Shown here: piece after piece, positions 1-4,118 of the stretch
How the letters are laid out: each line of letters opens with the position of its first letter
How positions within the stretch are numbered: position 1 is the first letter of the stretch
NCBI GenBank assembly: GCA_009776515.1
Contig: WRNP01000022.1
Location: 5 to 5,229, forward strand
Origin: Dehalococcoidia bacterium
GTDB taxonomy: Bacteria; Chloroflexota; Dehalococcoidia; Dehalococcoidales; UBA1222
Direction: 5' to 3'
DNA: 5,225 bases
Made by a program: the position numbers and the translations under genes
The notes under the pieces: generated by a model
Database searches by the model: none
Told to the model about the DNA's origin: nothing
Seen by the model: the letters and a program-made list of their open reading frames with translations, nothing else

Positions 1-169
1 CAAGAAAATGAATGACATAGCTAAATGCGTGAAACTCAGTTTCCCGATTGAGTTGCCGCTGCTATGTGGTGAGAAAATCATCGGGAATTAAGGATAATGG
101 TATCGTAGCTAGCCTGTAAATCTGTGCATGATATATAGAAAGCTGTGGAAATGTATCCGCCGTACGTAT
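1..169. other. Region downstream of degV; no supported gene
   Basis: This AT-richer stretch follows the degV stop codon. Two short frames run off the left edge: a plus frame open from base 2 to a TAA at 89-91 (29 codons), and a minus frame with an ATG at 79-81 that stays open to base 1. They overlap, neither has a convincing ribosome site and neither matches a family I know, so I call no gene. An 8-bp perfect inverted repeat (41-48 TTCCCGAT with 80-87 ATCGGGAA, 31-nt gap) lies here, but no T-run follows it in either direction. I see no clear terminator for degV. Confidence 0.4.
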
Positions 170-1072
170 TTAACCGTAATACTTGCGCTCATACTCGGTG
201 CGCGTCATATCAGCTTCAAATACCACAGCGATGGCGCCGGGGCCAAGATGAGCCCCAATGACAGGCCCTGTCATCATGATGAGTACCTGGCGCACGTTAA
301 TAGCTGCCTTAATCATCTCAGCGAACATTTGGGCGTCGCCAAAACAATCGGTGTGACTTATCATAATGGTATCCAACATGGTATCCGGATGGATGCTGCG
401 CTTTATTTGGCTGGCCAATAACTGCAAGGCTGCTTTGCGCCCACGCACTTTTTCTTTGAGTTTTAGGGTACCATCAGGAGCGATGTTTAAAAGCGGCTTG
501 ACGCCCAGCATTGAACCAGCAACAGCCGAGAATTTGCTAAGCCTCCCGCCACGATGCAGATACATCAGGTCATCCACTGTAAACAACCCAAAGCAGACAT
601 GCTTTTTCTCCTCCAGCCAAGCTGCCGTTTCACCCGCAGAAAAGCCCTCGGCGCGCCTATTGGCAGCCAGCATAGCCAGAAAGCCGTGACCCGAAGTAGC
701 ACTCAGGCAATCAATGATATGTATCCCGCAGCCAGGGTATGCCGCCCGCACCTCTTGCAGAGCTGTTTCCGCGTTTTGATAAGTGGCCGAAAGACCGCTG
801 CTTAGTATAATGAACAGGGCTTCCCGCCCCTCTTTGGCATACTCAGAGAAAGCCGCAACGAATGCGCCGTGGTTGATGAGAGTAGTCTTGGCCACACTCC
901 CTCGGCGCAGAGCAGCGTAATACTCCTGACTGGATATTTCTTGCCAGGATCCCAAGTTATGCTCCCTTCCGTCCAAGCTAAACGGCATGGGCAACACCTT
1001 AAATCCATGCTCCTTGACGTATTCGGGTGGCAGATCGCAATTTGAATCAACCACAATGGTAAATGTGCCCAT
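170..1072 (-). CDS. DegV family (FakB-like) fatty-acid-binding protein
   Basis: A complete 300-residue protein, about the usual length for DegV (roughly 280). Characterised members (FakB in Firmicutes) hold a fatty acid and present it to the kinase FakA for phosphorylation, feeding phospholipid synthesis in the cytoplasm. Family landmarks appear in order: the N-terminal DSNCDLP (residues 9-15), AKTTL (61-65), the SSGLSATYQ segment (91-99), IIDCLSATSGHG (119-130), DDLMYLHRGGRLSK (167-180), GVKPLL (190-195), EKVRGRK (207-213) and the C-terminal GPVIGAHLGPGA (269-280). No signal peptide or membrane helix is seen. The ATG has a GAAGGGG site five bases upstream. Odd point: the segment usually read as TSQPS in this family is TTLIN here. 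No fakA-like kinase gene is in the window, so the partner and ligand are inferred from the family only. It lies 317 bp downstream of nadE and probably has its own promoter. Confidence 0.93.
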   Translation of the reverse strand: MGTFTIVVDSNCDLPPEYVKEHGFKVLPMPFSLDGREHNLGSWQEISSQEYYAALRRGSVAKTTLINHGAFVAAFSEYAKEGREALFIILSSGLSATYQNAETALQEVRAAYPGCGIHIIDCLSATSGHGFLAMLAANRRAEGFSAGETAAWLEEKKHVCFGLFTVDDLMYLHRGGRLSKFSAVAGSMLGVKPLLNIAPDGTLKLKEKVRGRKAALQLLASQIKRSIHPDTMLDTIMISHTDCFGDAQMFAEMIKAAINVRQVLIMMTGPVIGAHLGPGAIAVVFEADMTRTEYERKYYG

Positions 1073-1077
1073 AACAA

Positions 1078-1084
1078 CCCCTTC
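1078..1084 (-). promoter_or_regulatory. Ribosome binding site of degV
   Basis: GAAGGGG on the minus strand, five bases (TTGTT) before the ATG at 1070-1072. It supports this start, which also places the conserved DSNCD motif at residue 9 as expected for the family. Confidence 0.7.
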
Positions 1085-1160
1085 TGCCTTTCACTTGCAC
1101 CCGCAGTTTGTACCCCGACCCCTCACCGACATTCTGACAGAACACAGTTAGAGGCTTTAA

Positions 1161-1193
1161 GTGTCCCAAGGTCGGTTGAAATTTTTGAGACAC
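1161..1193 (-). repeat. Inverted repeat / possible leader stem upstream of degV
   Basis: GTGTCCCAA (1161-1169) and TTGAGACAC (1185-1193) are inverted copies with one mismatch across a 15-base gap. In the minus-strand RNA this folds as a 9-bp stem (GUGUCUCAA with UUGGGACAC, the mismatch becoming a G-U pair). A further GAGG/CCUC pairing at 1193-1196 and 1151-1154 could extend it if the base is rearranged. No T-run follows, so it is not an intrinsic terminator. It could be a leader RNA structure, an operator, or the remnant end of an insertion sequence. Confidence 0.4.
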
Positions 1194-1229
1194 CTCACCA
1201 GTGCTCATATCTAGTTTTTTCGATATGTT

Positions 1230-1260
1230 ATTATACGCAGTATAGCCCCTGCCATGTCAA
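1230..1260 (-). promoter_or_regulatory. Candidate degV promoter with a 19-bp spacer
   Basis: Both hexamers match the sigma-70 consensus exactly on the minus strand: TTGACA at 1255-1260 and TATAAT at 1230-1235, separated by 19 bp rather than the usual 17. Transcription would start near 1223 and give a leader of about 150 nt before degV. The spacer contains a short dyad, GCAG and CTGC, eight bases apart. Long spacers with an internal dyad are typical of promoters twisted into activity by MerR-family regulators, but the dyad is short and no such regulator is in the window. An alternative pairing, TTGCTA-N16-TATACT, overlaps it. Confidence 0.6.
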
Positions 1261-1389
1261 TAGCAACATGACCCCCAGAGGGGCCTCAGAGCGCGACGAG
1301 GAGATGGATTTCCTGTGTCCAGACCGGCACATGGAGAGTCGTTTCCCCTTGTGCCGTGTTATGTCAAATACTGGGCCGAGGTGGCTTGC

Positions 1390-3090
1390 CTACCCGTTTC
1401 CCCGAAACTTATTGGTTATGGGCAACCTTCTGTCCTTGCCAAAGGCACGCGCGGTGATCTTGATGCCCGGAGGCGCCTGGCGGCGCTTATACTCACTGCC
1501 ATCAATGAGTCTCACCGTCTGGCGCACCACAGCCTCGTCCATGCCTGCCGCCAGCATCTGCTCCACGCTCTTGTCCTCTTCCACGTAGGCCTTGATGACA
1601 GGATCAAGCTGGTCATATGGCGGCAGACTATCGGTATCTTTTTGGTTGGGTCTCAGTTCCGCTGACGGAGGCTTATCAATCACTGAGCGAGGGATGAGGT
1701 CACAGCCAGCCTGGGCGTTGCGGTAGAGCGCCAGTTTATAAACAATGGTCTTAGGCACATCCTTTAAGATGGCGAATCCGCCCGCCATATCGCCATAGAG
1801 GGTAGCATATCCCGTGGCCATCTCACTTTTATTGCCGGTGGGCAATACGAGCCAACCGAACTTGTTGGAGAGGGCCATGAGAAAATTGCCGCGGATGCGC
1901 GCCTGAATGTTTTCCTCGGCACTATTCGCCGGCAGGCCCCGAAAAGCATCCGCCAGACTGGTTAGATAAGCCTCAAATACCGGTTCAATGGGCATGGCAA
2001 TAAGCCTGATACCCAAGTTGCGGCAGAGCTGCTCCGCATCGGATACACTGCTTGGCGAGGAATAGCGGGAGGGCATGGCCACCCCAACCACATTGCCTTC
2101 GCCCAACGCATCCACTGCCACCGCAGCCACCAAACCGGAGTCGATGCCTCCTGATATTCCCAGGGCAGCCTTTTTAAATCCGTTCTTGGCACAGTAATCT
2201 CGCGTGCCGAGCACCAGGGCATCATAAATTTCCGCCTCCTGCCCCGACACAGATATCGCACGCTCCGGCAATAGTGGTTTCACCGCAGGCGCCAGCTCGC
2301 CCAGGACAATACCGCATGACCTCTCGTTGCTCTCCAGACGGGGCATGCGTGGCTCAAGGCAGAGATCCGCAATCACCAGATCTTCGTCGAAAGGCTTACC
2401 GCGTGCAAGCACCTGCCCATCTTGGTCGACGACCAAACTGTTGCCATCAAAGACCAGCTCGTCATGCCCGCCCACCAAGTTGACGTAGGCGATGGCCATG
2501 CGCTCTTCCTGGGCATGACGCACAAGCAACCCCTGTCGCTGGCCGGCTTTTTGGTAGTGGTAGGGTGAAGCGCTGATATTGACGATCAAGTTCGTGCCGA
2601 TCTCCGTTGCAGTTGAAGAATGCTCGCTCCAAAGGTCTTCGCAGATGTTTACCCCAAAAGAGATACCGCCCAACAAGAACGCGGCGGACTCACGGCCTTC
2701 ACAAAAGTAGCGCTTTTCATCGAACACGCCATAATTGGGCAGAAAGGCTTTATGATATACTCCGGCCAATTTGCCATCGTGGATGACCGCCGCAGCATTG
2801 TAGAGGCGCTCTGCGCAGGAGTCCACAAAACCCGCAACAACCGTCAGTCCATCCGTAGACTCCACCAGCTTATGCAGGTATTCCAAATTCTTCTCAATAA
2901 ACTGCGGCTTTAAGAGCAGATCTTCCGGTGGGTAGCCGCAGACGGCAAGCTCTGGGAAAGCCACCAAGTCTACGCCCTGCGTTCGCGCACGCATAATCAC
3001 TTTCTTCATCAGGTCCAAGTTTCCGATGAAGTCGCCGACAGTGGTGTTTATCTGAGCGAGCCCCAGCCTCACCGAGTGCGTGCTTGCCAT
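1390..3090 (-). CDS. nadE: Glutamine-hydrolysing NAD+ synthase
   Basis: A complete 566-residue two-domain enzyme that makes NAD+ from nicotinic acid adenine dinucleotide (deamido-NAD+), ATP and glutamine, the last step of NAD biosynthesis, in the cytoplasm. The N-terminal nitrilase-type amidase domain (about 7-265) shows the Glu-Lys-Cys triad: E47 in FPELAVCGYPPEDLL, K114 in YHKAFLPNYGVFDE and C150 in GVNICEDLW. The C-terminal synthetase domain (about 285-550) has the ATP-binding PP-loop SGGIDS (313-318), PTGNKSE (417-423), and IPRSVIDKPPSAELRPNQ (466-483) followed by DxLPPYDQLD. All expected catalytic residues are present, so it should use glutamine directly rather than free ammonia. An in-frame TAG lies four codons upstream of the ATG, so the protein cannot start earlier. 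The family motif LAQINTTVGD begins at residue 11, so a GTG at codon 7 is the only other plausible start. There is no Shine-Dalgarno site, consistent with the nearly leaderless mRNA predicted from the promoter. Confidence 0.97.
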   Translation of the reverse strand: MASTHSVRLGLAQINTTVGDFIGNLDLMKKVIMRARTQGVDLVAFPELAVCGYPPEDLLLKPQFIEKNLEYLHKLVESTDGLTVVAGFVDSCAERLYNAAAVIHDGKLAGVYHKAFLPNYGVFDEKRYFCEGRESAAFLLGGISFGVNICEDLWSEHSSTATEIGTNLIVNISASPYHYQKAGQRQGLLVRHAQEERMAIAYVNLVGGHDELVFDGNSLVVDQDGQVLARGKPFDEDLVIADLCLEPRMPRLESNERSCGIVLGELAPAVKPLLPERAISVSGQEAEIYDALVLGTRDYCAKNGFKKAALGISGGIDSGLVAAVAVDALGEGNVVGVAMPSRYSSPSSVSDAEQLCRNLGIRLIAMPIEPVFEAYLTSLADAFRGLPANSAEENIQARIRGNFLMALSNKFGWLVLPTGNKSEMATGYATLYGDMAGGFAILKDVPKTIVYKLALYRNAQAGCDLIPRSVIDKPPSAELRPNQKDTDSLPPYDQLDPVIKAYVEEDKSVEQMLAAGMDEAVVRQTVRLIDGSEYKRRQAPPGIKITARAFGKDRRLPITNKFRGNG

Positions 3091-3102
3091 CGCAGTAAGC
3101 TA

Positions 3103-3131
3103 ATGCTAAGTGCAATGCGAGGGTTTGTCAA
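3103..3131 (-). promoter_or_regulatory. Candidate nadE promoter giving an almost leaderless mRNA
   Basis: TTGACA (3126-3131) is an exact -35 match, followed after exactly 17 bp by TAGCAT (3103-3108), a 4/6 match to the -10 consensus. Only 12 bases separate the -10 element from the nadE ATG (3088-3090), so a normal start site would leave a leader of roughly 5-6 nt. This fits the absence of a ribosome binding site before nadE. Confidence 0.6.
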
Positions 3132-3344
3132 ATACCATGGGGATGCGAGTAGTGATGAGAGGCATCAGATTTATGCCATTGGTTACAGAAGCATCGTTAT
3201 CAGTCCCACACAAGAGGTTTTAGGAAGATGAATAATACAACGGCCAACAATCATGGTATGCAGGGGCTTAACAGCATCCGAATAAAACTGCATGAACAGA
3301 CAGACGACTTACATTAAGGAGAAAGCCGCTTTTGGCAAGTCCAA

Positions 3345-3671
3345 TTAGCTCCAAGCCATTACCCCCGTGTCCTCATAGAAAGTTCCGAGCTGGGTAGAGT
3401 GAGTATAAGAAATGCCGCTGTCATTATAGGTTCCAAACGTTGTCTTGATAACTTCCCAGGATGTATTGGAGCGCCTTGCGGCAGTAAAGTTGGCGGAGTA
3501 CGTTATGCCCTCCCTATCGGGAGGCAATCCCGTGTTTGAGGCCTGAGCAATGGCAATGACCTCGGTTTGAGAGTATTTCGAACTCGTACCTATGTCCGTA
3601 CCCGGTTGCAAGCAAGCGGGAAGAATAGCTACCAAGATAACAAGGCCAAGAATTACTGGCAGTTTCTTCAA
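3345..3671 (-). CDS. Small secreted lipoprotein of unknown function
   Basis: A 108-residue protein with a bacterial lipoprotein signal: a short basic start (MKK), a hydrophobic stretch (about residues 4-17) and the lipobox LPAC with the modified cysteine at residue 20. It should be lipidated and held at the outer face of the cytoplasmic membrane, leaving a mature chain of 89 residues. That chain is polar and rich in Ser, Thr and Tyr, with no other cysteine, and ends in a YEDTGVMAWS segment. A W-E-V strand around residue 72 and alternating polar and apolar positions suggest a small beta-containing fold. I do not recognise a family and assign no function. The start is TTG, supported by a GAGGGG site six bases upstream, the signal peptide that begins there, and an in-frame TAA nine codons earlier with no ATG between. 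It appears to be a single-gene unit 254 bp upstream of nadE, without an obvious terminator. Confidence 0.8.
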   Translation of the reverse strand: MKKLPVILGLVILVAILPACLQPGTDIGTSSKYSQTEVIAIAQASNTGLPPDREGITYSANFTAARRSNTSWEVIKTTFGTYNDSGISYTHSTQLGTFYEDTGVMAWS

Positions 3672-3677
3672 TTTCTT

Positions 3678-3683
3678 CCCCTC
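3678..3683 (-). promoter_or_regulatory. Ribosome binding site fixing the TTG start of the lipoprotein
   Basis: GAGGGG on the minus strand, six bases (AAGAAA) before the TTG at 3669-3671. A nearby ATG (3688-3690) opens only the two-codon frame ATG-CTT-TGA, so TTG is the start that reads the signal peptide. Confidence 0.7.
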
Positions 3684-3752
3684 AAAGCATTTTTTTTAAA
3701 TCACGGCCCACTTAATTTCCCCCTGGACATTTTAAATGCGGCAACGCTTAGC

Positions 3753-3927
3753 TTTAAATGAGCATCCCAAAACCCCCACCACACATTATAACTACACCGA
3801 CACCAAAATACCAAACGCCGCATCATCTTTCAAGGCTATTCGCAGTTTGCGCGAATTATCTGCTTGCTTGGTATCATAAGCTAAGCCACAGCAGTGCAGA
3901 CTACTGACATTCGATGCTCATTTCAAA
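3753..3927. repeat. Widely spaced inverted repeat flanking the lipoprotein promoter
   Basis: AAATGAGCATC at 3756-3766 is an exact inverted copy of GATGCTCATTT at 3913-3923; extending outward gives 13 of 15 matching bases. The arms enclose about 150 bp that include the candidate lipoprotein promoter. No flanking target-site duplication is visible. Possible readings are paired operator sites for a regulator that loops DNA, the ends of a small non-autonomous element, or chance. Confidence 0.35.
3785..3814 (-). promoter_or_regulatory. Candidate promoter of the lipoprotein gene
   Basis: TATAAT (3785-3790), an exact -10 match, lies 18 bp downstream of TTGGTA (3809-3814), a 4/6 match to the -35 consensus. 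The start site would be near 3778, giving a leader of about 107 nt with an A-run of eight just before the ribosome site. The long AT-rich leader leaves room for other starts, so the assignment is moderate. Confidence 0.45.
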
Positions 3928-4065
3928 TCTGTAGATGGTTTAAATGATTTTTCATAATTGAGGCCTTCAGTATCACGGTGTACACTTTTGCCGTTCGGTT
4001 AACAGTTCCTACTGCCTGCCTGGTAGCTTTACGCCGCCAGATCATTGCTTATGCCAAGTCCACCG

Positions 4066-4098
4066 AAAAACGGGAGGCCGTGCAAACGCACGGCCTCC
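4066..4098 (-). terminator. Rho-independent terminator of the Ala-rich coiled-coil gene
   Basis: A perfect 11-bp GC-rich stem, GGAGGCCGTGC (4073-4083) with GCACGGCCTCC (4088-4098), and a 4-base loop. On the minus strand the stem is followed after two bases (CG) by five T's (4066-4070). It sits 20 bp past the stop codon of the coiled-coil gene and has the right polarity for it. There is no T-run on the plus strand, so it acts in one direction. Confidence 0.9.
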
Positions 4099-4118
4099 AA
4101 CTCTTCACAATAACCTCT

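Larger units (their letters stand above)
1073..1389. other. nadE-degV intergenic region (317 bp)
   Basis: No gene is seen here. On the minus strand, in order of transcription, it holds about 130 bp after the nadE stop without a convincing terminator, a TTGACA/TATAAT promoter (1230-1260), a leader of about 150 nt with a 9-bp stem (1161-1193), a short palindrome TTCTGACAGAA (1132-1142), and the degV ribosome site. A weak GC hairpin (CCCC-AGA-GGGG near 1271-1282) and a 7-bp stem with an 18-nt loop (1325-1331 with 1350-1356) sit just after nadE but lack T-runs. Read-through from nadE into degV therefore remains possible. Confidence 0.5.
3672..4065. other. AT-richer intergenic region, no gene found
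   Basis: About 390 bp between the lipoprotein start and the terminator of the upstream gene. Only very short frames with no support are present, the longest I considered being a 10-codon minus frame starting near 3952. It holds the lipoprotein promoter, three copies of TTTAAATG (3731-3738, 3753-3760, 3939-3946), an 11-bp inverted repeat pair (3756-3766 and 3913-3923), a 6-bp stem ATTCGC/GCGAAT (3838-3843 with 3851-3856) and the palindrome GTGTACAC (3978-3985). I could not match the stretch to a known RNA. Confidence 0.5.

Noticed and set aside
41..87. TTCCCGAT/ATCGGGAA inverted repeat as the degV terminator
   Set aside because: The 31-base loop and lack of a following T-run make it a poor terminator candidate.
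802..1077. Alternative minus-strand frame overlapping the 5' part of degV, and similar frames inside nadE
   Set aside because: Out-of-frame shadows of well-recognised genes, without protein family signals.
1325..1356. Hairpin CGGCACA/TGTGCCG downstream of nadE as a terminator
   Set aside because: The loop is 18 bases long and no T-run follows on either strand.
3091..3344. NAD-sensing riboswitch upstream of nadE
   Set aside because: The predicted promoter leaves almost no leader, and I see no compact conserved fold in the 254-bp gap; small dyads (3161-3177, 3258-3293) are weak and lie upstream of the promoter.
3922..3954. Ten-codon minus frame (MKNHLNHLQI) as a leader peptide, preceded by GAAGG
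   Set aside because: Too short to support, lies upstream of the predicted lipoprotein promoter, and has no attenuator hairpin after it.
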